DNA from: Nigrospora sphaerica
Lineage: Eukaryota > Ascomycota > Sordariomycetes > Amphisphaeriales > Apiosporaceae
Assembly (NCBI GenBank): GCA_018287875.1
Contig: JAGVVL010000005.1
Location: 29,584 to 93,583 of the forward strand
Length of the DNA: 64,000 nt
Reading direction: 5' to 3'
The notes under the pieces are model-generated. The model did no database searches. It was not told the origin of the DNA and saw nothing but the letters and a program-made list of their open reading frames with translations. Position numbers and translations under genes: made by a program. Of this stretch, positions 11,606 to 22,699 are shown one piece after another. Each line of letters begins with the position of its first letter. Within the stretch, counting starts at the first letter, position 1.

Positions 11606-12750
11606 GGCTACCTGATCTTTTAGGGGCGCAAAATCAGTTGGCGATATGAATGCACCAGTGGGTTGAAGGCAGGCGAAGTTCCACTTTGGGCTTCTGGCTT
11701 CAATGGGAAAGCGAATCTCTGGATTTCTCGTCGTAGACTGTAGCCCCGTTATTGTATTCGTAGTTAGGTCTCACTATGCTGTCCTCTTGCTACTTATAAA
11801 GGCGAACATGCGGATAGGGTTTTGTGATGTTTGAAAAGCGAGATATACGTGTATGGCGTTGTCGGTGGGTGCACTGGCTATACCTATGTTCGTGGAGAGA
11901 ACACGGGGGTGAATTTTGAGCCTGACTTGTACCCAACACGAGGAAGGAGTGGCAAGCTACCGTTAGAGATTTACGCTTATATATGTAGCTAGGGTCCCAT
12001 TACACCATGCTTGACAGACTGGACCAGTTATTGGTCGATTTTGGATGTTGAAACGGACTGGGGTGCTCCAAATCCCATCCACCAGAATAAGGGTCTGGCC
12101 TAGGATGCTGGTGTGATTTGCTTCATAAGGCGCATCCTCCCGTGGGCAGTCTGGTGGGCACTGAACAAGCTGGCAAGCGATTCCATTGTGTTGCACTGCA
12201 GCTTCACCATGGTACTTCTCTGAAGAAGAGGCTAGATACACTCCTTCACCTTCTCGAACAGAGTATTTGGTTACGGGTAAGTTGGACCACAAGAAGACAG
12301 CGTGCAGTTCTTGAGTCGCTATGCCATCTTCTGAGATCCAGCTGGGAGTATCATCACGGGCGAGAGTAAGCAGATAAGCGGTTTAGCAGGCAAGATAGTT
12401 TTCACGGCGCCTAACTGCTCGGTTCTCTTCGCTAGATGAACCAAGCTGGGGACTACGTTGAAAGTAGCTATTGTCTCTTGGCGTCATGTCTCATCAGCCA
12501 GGCAACACTTGCCGGCAGGCAACTCCGAGACGCAAAGGGGGCGTGCGGCTTAGGTATGCTAGGGCAGCCGGGATTTGGCAACAGATTGTGATCAAGTCAG
12601 TAATCTAGACCTGCCTACTAGAGCGTCGTGCAGCTGGGCTGCCCTTGGCGATACTACAGCATTGCGTTGAAAGTCGCCACCTTGCGTGTCCCGTATTCTC
12701 TGCCTGCTCAAACGTCGCACAATACCAGTCGGGGACCCCGTGTGCAAGCG
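11606..12750. other. Intergenic, no gene seen
   Basis: Only short frames without domain resemblance. The part next to 11605 is the presumed promoter of the bZIP gene. Confidence 0.5.
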
Positions 12751-12769
12751 GGAAGCCCGCAGAAGCTGC

Positions 12770-13000
12770 TTACACGAGATGCTGCTCCTGAAAGACAAAA
12801 CGCGATGGCGAGAGGTCCACCTATGGCAGCTGCCGTTAGTGTGAAATGAACACGGAGGGCTGCTTCCAGTTTCTCAGGATATTACGAAGCTATCCGGAAG
12901 AGCAATTTATTATCATCGTCCAACGACTCCGGAATGACAGCAGTGTACACACAATAGTTGGTTTCATGGAGGGAAAGGACATGTTTACTAAACGGCCGGA
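12770..13000 (+). pseudogene. Third, strongly decayed copy of the Zn2Cys6 cassette
   Basis: Around 12773 the plus strand reads TRCCS, a stop, then KTKRDG, which aligns with TRCRSRKTKCDG of the arm copy. From 12846 an open stretch reads FQFLRILRSYPEEQFIIIVQRLRNDSSVHTIVGF, in two parts matching the leucine/arginine-rich helix of the copies at 7.3 and 8.7 kb. The region between is deleted. This is a single-copy spacer relic of the same gene family that occurs twice in each arm. Confidence 0.6.
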
Positions 13001-13069
13001 TGAACACACCGACCAAGACCTAGCCCTGCCACTGGTGGGCTGTGTGCTCTCTGCATGTATCTAGCTGCT

Positions 13070-14750
13070 TATGCTGGATTTGGCCTGTAAGGTGAGCCGG
13101 TAGCCGTGCAACCTGCGGCTTGTGCGTAGGAATGCCAGAGCAACAACCGTCTTGCTCCCCATCTTCCGGAGTAGACAGTAGTCTTTTTGTCGCATCTACA
13201 TCTACACTATTCGCTCCGGAGGACTCTAGCCTCCGCACATCATGAGCCACTAGCCTATCGACCAAATTCTTTGGGATCAGAATTGGATCCCACCAGCAGG
13301 GACATCCGCAACAAACTCAGTCCTCTGGAGTCATCTAAGCGGCGAGTGAATCGGCTCTTCCGTTCGTGATGATAACCGCGATTGCGAAACCACCAGGTAT
13401 TCGGGCGCTCGGTCTCTCTGGTGTGGCAAACAAGTTACAAGGTTTGCTGGGGTGCACCCAGCCATCGCCAAGTGGATTCAAGTGTGACAAGTGTAGTGCG
13501 ATATCATGTCACTGCGGTATATGCGAAGTGCTACTGCGGTGGGGTCATCCGAGCCGCTTTACGTTCTTGGCTGTCTTGGTAGCCAAAGCCTGCTTTTTAT
13601 GGCCTGGTCGCATTGTGTATCGGCGAGGGCTAGAGAGATTCCGCAGCAGGGAGCCAGTTTCATTGCAACTGCACGGCAGCCGGGAAGCGTTCATCATGCT
13701 TCCCGGCTTCTCGGTTACCTCCATTCTTCGTTTCTGCAAATAGGATGCAGAGCCGCTCGTTATCCTTGCTCATTATGCACGTCATCTGCCCAGCAAATCC
13801 TGGATACGGGGCTTGCCTGTACCGACACCGACAAACATCACATTCGGGCTCTCGTTGGCACCTGCAAAGCCTCCATAGGCACAAGCACGAACCTGGGTTA
13901 TGTCGGGGACCCGTATTTAGAACCAATCGTATTGTGCCCCAAAACCTGTAGAACATGGATGCTGGTTGACTTAGATAATTAGGGTACACATCCAATCGGC
14001 AATCTCTAGCTCGCTCCGCGACCCGCGAATTGGAGCATGCCAGACTACCAGTCAGGTATGATCCCTACGCAATGGTCCCCTGTCAGATTTATCTTGGAGA
14101 TTATGTAGGGCAGGGGCAATGTGATAATGCAAGGACATAAGTAGGTCACCTTCTCCATGTGCACAAGCAATAATCGGTATGGCGATCGTACTGCCCCTTC
14201 CTGTCTTCGACTGCATAGCTTGCGTATCCTCGAACGCCACCATTGTTACTGCTGCTGTGTACTCCTAACACCTACCATGGAAATTTCTCGTGATACTAAG
14301 AGAGGTGCATGTCGGTTCATTTGCATGTGGCTGCTTCTGGGCCCGTCCTCCGACATCAGAAATCCCGTGGCCTCCTCAGGCTATTCTCAACATCAGTTCT
14401 TGTTGGGCCAATCGCTGATGGCATTCCGATCACCGGACACCTTCGTCATAATTTACTGCCTCTGCTGCGCATTCGGGGTTCTGGTATGCCGTCATCTACC
14501 TCTAGTCGGATCATCGGTTTCGATCGAGACCATGGCTATTGCAGTGTTGGCCTCCTGTCTCGTTCCACTTGTCCTCACAAAGGACTTAAAATATATCCCA
14601 CACCCACGATGCTGCATATGCGCAGCCCCGTGATTCATAGACTTAAGTCCTACTTCAATTCTGCGGTTTTGCTTAAACTTGCTGCCGGATCGTATCCGTC
14701 GCTTGCCGATCATCTTGTTGTTGTTGAGTCTGGCGGCACAGTCCCTTCCT
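13070..14750. other. No supported gene
   Basis: Several 60-170 codon frames exist on both strands, but none shows a domain, codon pattern or splice structure I can support. The region immediately upstream of 14760 is the likely promoter of the Zn2Cys6 regulator. Confidence 0.4.
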
Positions 14751-14759
14751 CGAACCACT

Positions 14760-17552
14760 ATGACACGGCCTCGAGCCGTTTGCCAGAGAACACGGCGGAC
14801 GTCACGTGCTTGCGACAGATGTAGACATCGCAGGACAAAAGTGAGTATCTCTCGCCTACTTCCGCAGTCTATTGCCCAACTGTTCTGGTTGCTATCTGCA
14901 AGTCCTTTTTCAAGTTCATTTCTTTAACAGTTGTCGTATCTCTACGGCCGTGACTTCTCTCCTATTAATGATATCCGCCGTTCCCATTTCATTCTGCCAC
15001 TGTTCATTTTCGCGTTCTGTGACAAGCCCTTGTCGAAAGTTTTGGCAGCAACCTCTGGTTACGCTATTTAAGTTTCTGAGACTGTATTTTTCTAGATCAA
15101 GGTATCAACCAGCTGAGCCTAGCTGTGATGGAGGTACAAAGCTCTTTTCATTGACAATTTCTGCTGCTCCAGTGTGATGGACGAAATCCGTGCGGCGCTT
15201 GCAAACTCCGGTCCTTTCCATGCGGGTACAATTTGGCCATTCCCAGGTCTTCGCATGGTGGATCTACCAAGGTGACCGCGAACCCTACCCAATTCGAATT
15301 CTCGCCAAGGGTTCTACAAAAAGATCTGGATAATGCAGTCATCCAGCCAAGCTGTGAGTGGAGGGCCCCTCCACTGTGGACACCTTGGGACAGGACCAGT
15401 ACCAAGAAGCTCGAGCATCTTTATTTTCGACGATTACCGACGCCTGAAAGCTGCATTTGGAAATCACTTGGTGCAGGTAATTTTGGTTCGGAATCTCGGT
15501 CAGAAATGAAGAATGCGAGTGGCCTTGCGTCGGCTCCAGATGGAGCCTACCAACCTCAATGGAGAATGCTGCAAGACACCACTGGCAGACTGTGTAAGTC
15601 GTTTCTCATCTCTGTCCCCAATCCCTTCTTTGGGCTGTTCGTATCTGTTAGCACATAACAGTGGCTCAGACGCCGCAAAGGAATACTGCTGCTGATACAT
15701 CACTACCTAGTATACTTTGACGACTCTGCAGATGTATCGTATCTTCAGTGGATCCGCCTGGTCAGCGCGAATGTATGTGGCCCTTCAGACTTCACACTAG
15801 ATCCTCAACGACATATGGTTGTCGAGGGCCTGCCATCTCTACCGCTGTCGGGATTTTTCGACGGCATCCTCCCAAGAAGAAGCACTGCAGACAAGCTGAT
15901 CGACAACTACTTTGTGAACGTAAGTGACATACCCGAGCAATCCTATTTGATCCACGCTAATCGGATATAGACAACGGGGCTCATTGAGCTTTTCGATCAA
16001 CAGCTGTTTCGTATGCAGGTTGATCGATTCTATGAGAGTCCCACAGAAATTATGACGTCTGCACTATGTACGATCTATATGGTTTTTGCCCTTGGTTGTG
16101 TCTTAGCCCGACCAATACCACAAGGTACCGTTGAGGCTGTCGAAGGCGTATTCCGATCCGACAGCACTGCTCGAGCCGACTTCTTGTTCCGTCGGACGAA
16201 AAGTCTTATCGATCCAGTTTGCGGGCTCGAAGACGCCGACTTTTGGTCTATCCAAGTGCTTGCTTTGATGTCGTTGTACACGCTGTCGATATCGAAGCAC
16301 ACTGCATCATATGCCTATTGCGGTAAGTCCTGTTTCGAAGCAGGAAGAGTTTTGCGTTGTAAAACTAATGATGAAGTCTCAGGCATGGCAATTCGATCTG
16401 CATTTGCTCTCGGCCTTCACAGGCGAGATTGTGATTCTCAGTTCACGCCGATCCAGATAAAATCACGGCGGAACCTATGGAGGTCGCTCTTTGTTCTCGA
16501 TAGGTTTCTTGCTGCCTCTCTAGGCCGACCAATGGCGATTCTCATGGCGGATGCCCCTAGTTGGCTCCTTGATGCTCCGGAAGAGAGGGCCCGACCAGAG
16601 CTCTCCCTTGAGGAGGACCACGAGCGCATCAGTACGGTCGCGCTTAGTGCCGCGGTACGGACCTGCCACGCTATCGGTACGACGCTTCGGACGACCTACT
16701 CGAGAAGCAGGGAATCTCGTGAGGACGACAATGCTCCCACACAGCAACTCGAGCGCTGGAACGACGCACTTGATCCGGCCCTCTATTGGTGCCAGCCCCT
16801 TGGCGGGGTAAGCAACTCCAGTCAGAGTATCGCCATCCTCCACGTCAATATCCTGCATTGCTATGCCATCCTCCTTTTCACGCGCCATGCCTTCCAGAAC
16901 ATGGTTGAAAAAGCACACAAGCTGCGCTCGGGGAATCCTACAGTATGCCAGGGCTCTATAAAGAGACGGAAGGCCAAGTTCAATCGTGTATTGAGGCCTC
17001 TCAGCACATTTTGATGCTGGCCCAGGCTGCTGTGCGTGCGAATTACCTCCTTGCTCGGATCCATTTGTATTGTACGTTTCCCTCCCCCAAGCTTCATACC
17101 ACCATTACGCATCATGCGCCTATGGGAGGAGTTCAAATTTTCATTAAGAATGCAAAACTCTAGTTTTCTTCTATGGCATGTAAGCTGACATCAAAAGGAA
17201 ACCTGTGTTCATGGCAGGTCTGATCATCTTGAGCAACGATCTGGCAGCGCCAAACCACGTATCTAATGCGGAGAATTACATCCAGAGCTGTAAATCTATT
17301 CTCAGATACTGCTCCCAAGACGACCCGCAGGCGAGAAAGATGCTGTGGATCATCGGTGCGTTCGACGAGGCGAACAAAACCCACTCGCTACGAGCAACAA
17401 AGCCACCCCTCTCCGGGTGCGGTGACCCCATGGTCAGCACATCATCTCACGATGTCGAGTGCAATGTCAACGCACAAGCTTCCTCCCAAAACCCAATTCA
17501 TTCCACATCAGTGTCTGACTGGACCTGTCCCTATCCCTATCATGAGCTTTAG
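14760..17552 (+). CDS. Zn2Cys6 fungal-specific transcription factor, five introns
   Basis: A nuclear regulator. The zinc cluster is split by the first intron: exon 1 (14760-14840) ends RACDRCRHRRTK and exon 2 starts CDGRNPCGACKLRSFPCGYN, together giving a full six-Cys cluster. Predicted introns with GT-AG ends and consistent phase are 14841-15172, 15594-15731, 15920-15970, 16323-16382 and 17072-17184. The middle part carries the fungal_trans-like landmarks LPRRSTADKLIDNYF, then AIRSAFALGLHRRD and SLFVLDRFLAASLGRP. One frame change near 16943 remains, with no plausible intron, and the downstream frame reads IEASQHILMLAQAAV. The protein would be about 680 residues, normal for the family. Target genes are unknown; no biosynthetic cluster flanks it. 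Confidence 0.75.
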
Positions 17553-17813
17553 GCAATTCCTCGTATCTGTGTGGTCTAGTTGGACGCGTGAGGGATCAGT
17601 AGTCCCTGGTGATTGCGACATTAACTTTCATTTTTCTAGCTTCTAGACTTCAAAATGACAAATATTATCACAGCGGATGGTATGGCAGCTGCGCCGTGTG
17701 CTCTTTCACTTATGTAATTTACTTTTGGATAGTATATCCTTATACCTTCATCGACGTATATCGGCGACATCCCAGCCCCTGGTCCTTAAACCGTGATAGA
17801 TATCAACATATTA

Positions 17814-19664
17814 ACGTAGGTGCCACCCATGTGGCGCACCCAACCAAGTGGCGCACCTACTGCTAAATCGCGATCGATCAACTTCACGACATTACACATC
17901 CACAAATAAAAATGGCTGCCTCTTCTCAAGAAGCTCAATTAATCCTTGCTATCCAATCTCTTGAAAATAACCCTCAAAGTAGCCGCCGAGCGACCGCGAA
18001 GATCTACAACGTCCCAGAAACCACCCTACGTCGAAGAATGGCCGGCACGCCTTCGAAGGCCGAGCAGGGCAGCGCAACTTCTCGATTAACGAGACTGGAA
18101 GAAAGGGTGATTGTTGAATACATAATTGACCTGGATTCGCGAGGTTCTCACCCGGCTGCGCGACGTGGAAGATATGGCCAATGTTATTGCCGAGGCGCGT
18201 GACGCGTCACGCGTCGGGACGCATTGGGCCTCGAACTTCATCAAGCGACAACCACAGCTGAAAACGCGTCTTTCGCGTGTACGACTACCAGAGGGCCCTC
18301 TGCGAGGATCCTGAAAAGATTGCGGCTTGGTTCGAGCTTTTCCGCAGCATGAAAGCGAAGTTCGGCATCCTCGACGACGATATGTACAACTTCGACGAGA
18401 CCGGCTTCATAATGGGCCAGATCGCGTCCTCTATGGTCGTTACGGGTGCTGATCGCGGCGGAAACAAAAGAAGATCCAGCCTGGCAACCGGGAATGGGCT
18501 ACCGCGATCCAAGGCGTGTGTGCGGATGGCTGGTGCGTTCCGCCGTTCATAGCGGTAAAGGGCAAGACTCATCTCGCGAACTGGTACGCCGACAGCACCC
18601 TACCACGCGACTGGGTAATTAAACCGACTTAAATGGATGGACCAACAACGAGACAGGCCTGGACTGGGTTCGGCATTTCGATAAACACACGGCGTCGCGC
18701 GCAAAGGTCAATATCGGTTATTAGTGATCGACGGGCACGAGAGCCACGTTTCGGCCGATTTCCAGGCTTTCTGCAGGGAGAAGAACATCATCACGATCTC
18801 TATGCCTCCGCACTCGTCGCATCTTCTCCAGCCACTTGACGTTGGGTGTTTTGGTCCACTAAAGCGGGCGTACGGTCGCGAGATCGAAGGGTTTATGAAA
18901 TCGCACGTAAACCACATCACGAAGGCTGAGTTCTTATCGCCTTCCAGGCCGCATTTTCAAAGGTCTTTACACCCGACAATGTCAAGGCCGGATTTAAAGG
19001 AGCCGGTATAGTTCCTCTCGACCCGGATAGGGTCATATCGAAGCTCGATGTGAAGTTGTCGACGCCTTCACCGACAAGGAGCCTCCCAGCCGCGACCATC
19101 CCATGGGCCTCTCAGACGCCGCATAACCCAACCGAGGCGACTTCACAGACGGACTTCATTAAAAGTCGAGTCCGCCGTCACCAGGGAAGCTCACCGACAC
19201 CGATTTTATCGGCAGTTGACCAGATTGCGAAGGGTACGATGGCGATTATGCACGAGAATGCCCTCTTGAAGGCTGAGATCCGTTGCCTTCGAGAAGCAAA
19301 TATCGGCCTCGCTAAACGTCGTAGGGCAAAGAAAACACATGTAAGGCAAGGGGAACACTTACTATCGCCGAAGGACAAGATCTCATAGATCAAAAGGATG
19401 CGGATACACAGTTGAGGGAGGAAACGCGTGCGGGTAGTAGTCGTGCAAGGAAGGCGCAGCCGCGCGAAAGGCGCTGTGGCATCTGCGGAAAGACCGGTCA
19501 TAATGCGCGCACCTGTGTAATGGTTGAAGAAACATCCGAAGAGTAGGATTCCGATCAGTTTGGATTGATTTAGGGCGGTTTGGTTGAGTAATCGATTGAT
19601 TAGTCGCGAGAGTGCTCTGAGGTGCGCCACTTGGTTGGATGCGCCACATGGATGGCACCTACGT
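17814..19664 (+). mobile_element. Fot1/pogo-type DNA transposon, copy 1
   Basis: 1851 bp bounded by terminal inverted repeats starting ACGTAGGTGCCA (left ACGTAGGTGCCACCCATGTG, right end GGCACCTACGT). A TA duplication flanks it at 17812-17813 and 19665-19666. The inverted repeats are about 45 bp long and themselves contain the GTGGCGCACC-type repeat. A second copy at 60230-62074 is nearly identical apart from small indels. This copy ends 18 bp before arm B of the palindrome. Confidence 0.95.
17912..19546 (+). pseudogene. pogo/Fot1-family transposase (frameshifted copy)
   Basis: Domains in order are an N-terminal HTH-psq/CENP-B-like DNA-binding region (starting MAASSQEAQL), a DDE_1 catalytic core, and a C-terminal CCHC knuckle (CGICGKTGHNARTC, C-x2-C-x4-H-x4-C). 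The core acidic residues appear as NFDETGF, IDGHESH and QPLDVGCFGPLK, the DDD pattern of pogo/Fot1 elements. Total length would be about 540 residues, typical for Fot1. This copy has several frame changes relative to copy 2, for example near 18145, 18290 and 18465, mostly in runs of G or C. Confidence 0.85.
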
Positions 19665-19754
19665 TAGGACTTTTCGCTTTTTATCTCACCCGGCCCCTCT
19701 CTATTGTAGGGCAGCAGCGGGACGGACCGGCAGAGGCGATGACGGAACAGGAAT

Positions 19755-20031
19755 GGACAGGACAACCGAAGAACCACTCTCCCGTGCTACCGCCCGTGGT
19801 GGCTGGATAACCAGGAGCTCCACAAAGCAGCTTCTCAGGTGTAAGGGTGTGCTACCAATCTCCGACAGGTCGCTGATTGGATACACAACGCAAGGATGGC
19901 CACAGGAGTATGCGCCTCGTCTGGCTGACAGGGTTTGCTACACCTCCGTCTTCCCGTTCATGATAGCCTATTACGATTCCGATGCACCTGCTCCGCCATC
20001 AAACTTGGCAGGTCTTAGATCACGGCGATGA
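19755..20031 (+). CDS. Arm B twin of the unknown 92-codon ORF
   Basis: Mirror of 9636-9914 with a few residue changes. In arm B the frame is also open upstream to 19639, inside the pogo terminal repeat, so that extension is accidental. Function unknown. Confidence 0.2.
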
Positions 20032-20235
20032 CAGGCTCGCCGGCTATGTTCCGGTTGCTTCCACAAGGCACTTGAGGTAGGGAGCTGCCCCACAAATGCG
20101 CGTGGTACTGGTGATGCTCTGAGCTGCCATCCATGTTTGGCGGAAGCGAAGCCTTATCACATGAGTGCCGCAAGAATATATCTTACAACCTAATTGACAT
20201 ATCGCTACACATCAGGGGTTGCTAATCATCGCTAC

Positions 20236-20436
20236 CTAGTCCATTGCCAAATGAAGGCAGCGCAAATTAGTTACGTAACCGCTCCTAACTGGTGCCAGTA
20301 GCTCATCACTGTCCATGGCGTAGATGTAACCCCCTGAGAATAGGTAACCCGAGGGGCTGTTTGCCGGGGAGTCCTCCCTCCCACCTTTTTTCTCTTGCCA
20401 TTTTTCTGCAGGGCCTCCCAACTTCAGCCGGATCAT
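20236..20436 (-). CDS. Arm B twin of the unknown 66-codon ORF
   Basis: Mirror of 9231-9431 with the same translated sequence. No domain is recognised and coding is not supported beyond the open frame. Confidence 0.15.
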   Translation of the reverse strand: MIRLKLGGPAEKWQEKKGGREDSPANSPSGYLFSGGYIYAMDSDELLAPVRSGYVTNLRCLHLAMD

Positions 20437-20814
20437 CTGGCCAAATCATGAATTAGCTGCCCTCACGAATTGCCAGCGCAGCAAAACGAAAGCAAGCGAG
20501 ACCGAGGAACGCGGGGCTGAGTAAGGGTCGAACGATGGCCCCTGCCAAGCTAGCAACTGAAATGGCTCTTGTTTTCTTTTCGCTGTTCGCCCATCGAGAT
20601 GCTCTCGGTCTCCTACCTCCCTTTCTAAAGACAGGCCGTGGACGTTTCAGATAAGCAGTTGCTTTGCGACGTCGCGGTGCATACCCCGCCCAGCCTCCTC
20701 ATATTCCTGCTTTGTGCCGGAGTCAGCCGCCAGCATGTCCACTTTCCGCGAAGCCAAGCTCATGTATGCAATCGACAAGCGGCCGTGGGCGATGGGATCC
20801 GGGGTACTCGACGA

Positions 20815-21357
20815 TCAGCACGAGTTTCGTCGAAGAACAGGATGTCGGTGGGAGGATAAGGTCTTCTGGTGCGGATCCGGGCTTTGCAAGTCGACTAACA
20901 TGTCTCCTTCCTTGATGAAGACAAGCGTGGTGCGCAAGTTGCTACTCGTCCGTAGCCGTCGTAGGATAACGGCGGCCTCCTCTTCTGGGCGGCCTCTCAA
21001 CATCTCGAGTAGCTCGGTGGTGTCCTTCAGCTGCTCAGCGAGGTGCTGATACTTCCGTCGCAGATTCGCATGCGGCGTCGTATCAGGGTCATGGTCGTAT
21101 TCACACTCGGTGCTGCGCTTGCGGCAAATACCACAGGCAGGCCTCACGCCGTCACATTTCGTCTTGCGGGAACGGCATCTCGTGCAAGCGAGTTGTATCA
21201 ATTTTCGCTTGCGCACAGTCTCTCGAGGGTTGTTTTGCGGGCTGTTTTGCGGCAAATCTCTACTCTCCGTGTTGGGTAAGAGTTGACGAAGTGGATGCAG
21301 CATCAGGGGATGTCGGGCGTTCTTTCCCAGGGATGGTAGAGTGCCGCGTCTCAACAC
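20815..21357 (-). CDS. Zn2Cys6 DNA-binding protein, N-terminal part only (arm B)
   Basis: Twin of 8310-8852 on the opposite strand. It has the same six-Cys cluster and length of 180 codons, and differs by one residue after the cluster (Asp in place of Asn before TTPHANL). The two copies point toward each other across the spacer, so if transcribed they would converge on the bZIP and Zn2Cys6 genes between them. As in arm A, no regulatory domain follows. Confidence 0.6.
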   Translation of the reverse strand: MLRRGTLPSLGKNARHPLMLHPLRQLLPNTESRDLPQNSPQNNPRETVRKRKLIQLACTRCRSRKTKCDGVRPACGICRKRSTECEYDHDPDTTPHANLRRKYQHLAEQLKDTTELLEMLRGRPEEEAAVILRRLRTSSNLRTTLVFIKEGDMLVDLQSPDPHQKTLSSHRHPVLRRNSC

Positions 21358-22169
21358 CGTAAGTATAAAGACGCCTTTAGGAGTGTGAAAGGCTTATAGC
21401 AAACTCGAATAGGTGGTTAAGTAGTGCCTGCGTGACTTCTAATGGCATGTGTAAACGGAAAGAACTGCTCCTAGCTGAGAGTCTTCCGAGTTTATAGGGC
21501 CCGTAGGGACAAAGTGCCCATGTGCACTGTGACTACACTGTCAGTAGCTGTCCCTCGGGCTGTTCCCCGCCGTTTGATTGCATGCCAATTTTTGGGGAGG
21601 TGGTCTTCGAAGGAGCACCGCGATCATGGTGGGGGTAAAGAAAGCACTGGGCTGCACAGCGGCCAATGAGTAATTCCAGAGACGCATGGGGTTGCCGTCA
21701 GCCTAGAAGCAAGGCATCACCTACGCCAGCTCGAGTAAAGAGGCTATACAGTTCATGGCGACCAGGCCGTACACGCTGCCTCTACCGCCTACCACGTGCG
21801 CAGAGCCGGGTTGTGTAAGCCTGGGACGACCGTATAGCTAGACAAAACGCTGAAAACCTCTGGATATTAATCCTCAACCGCAGGGAACGGGCCGGGCTGA
21901 AACAATCTACCAGCCGCCAATCCGTGTTCTGTTCCCGTCGGTCATCGATACAGCGGCAGCGGCCAGGGCGTTGGAACCCCTCGCACACCATGCAGCCTTG
22001 CCAGCAGCCCCATTCTCTTGGTAGCAGACGAAGCCGGGCGTCGCTATTGCCTCCTCTTCTGCGTACCTTAGCCGCCAAGGCCTCGGGCTTGTATCGGGTT
22101 GTCTCTAGTCCACCCTCTTGATGTGTGTTGTGGAGCTCTCCGTAAAGGGGAGCAATGGGCGACGGCGTG

Positions 22170-22610
22170 GGATGCAGCCAGGATGCTCGACAATCAACAC
22201 GAGTTCCGTCGATGAAGAAGACTCGTATGGGCCGATGCGGTCTACTGATGTACGTGGAACCTAAAGCCGTCACGTAGCAGGCGCCCCTCCTTACCGAAGC
22301 CGACCACGGTGTGCACACTACTATTCCCCCGGAGCTGTTCAAGGATGCGAGCAGCTTCCTCGTCAGGACGGGTTCGCAACAACCCGAGAAGACGAAAGTA
22401 ACCCTCCACCCTCCCGACAAGCTGTTCGTACTCCCGTCTCAGACTCGCATGCGGCGTTGTACCGGGATCGTCGTCGTCGTCGTCGTCGTCGTCGTAGTCG
22501 CACTCGCACTCGGTGCGGTGCTGGCGGCAAGCGCCGAAGCCGGGCTTCTCGCCGTCCCATTTCGCTGTTGGGGGCGGCATCTCGTCCAAGCGACCTCTAC
22601 GGGCACCGGT
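22170..22610 (-). pseudogene. Degenerate Zn2Cys6 regulator N-terminus (arm B)
   Basis: Mirror of 7060-7500, with the same broken zinc cluster and poly-Asp run. It confirms that the decay happened before the inverted duplication, since both arms share the damage. Confidence 0.6.
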
Positions 22611-22699
22611 CTGTCGGGTTTGTAGCTGGGGCTCGCTACGCTCGGCTGCGGGACGTGGTTGACGTCGTGGTCGAAACATCGGAGGTTGTCAAGTATTTT

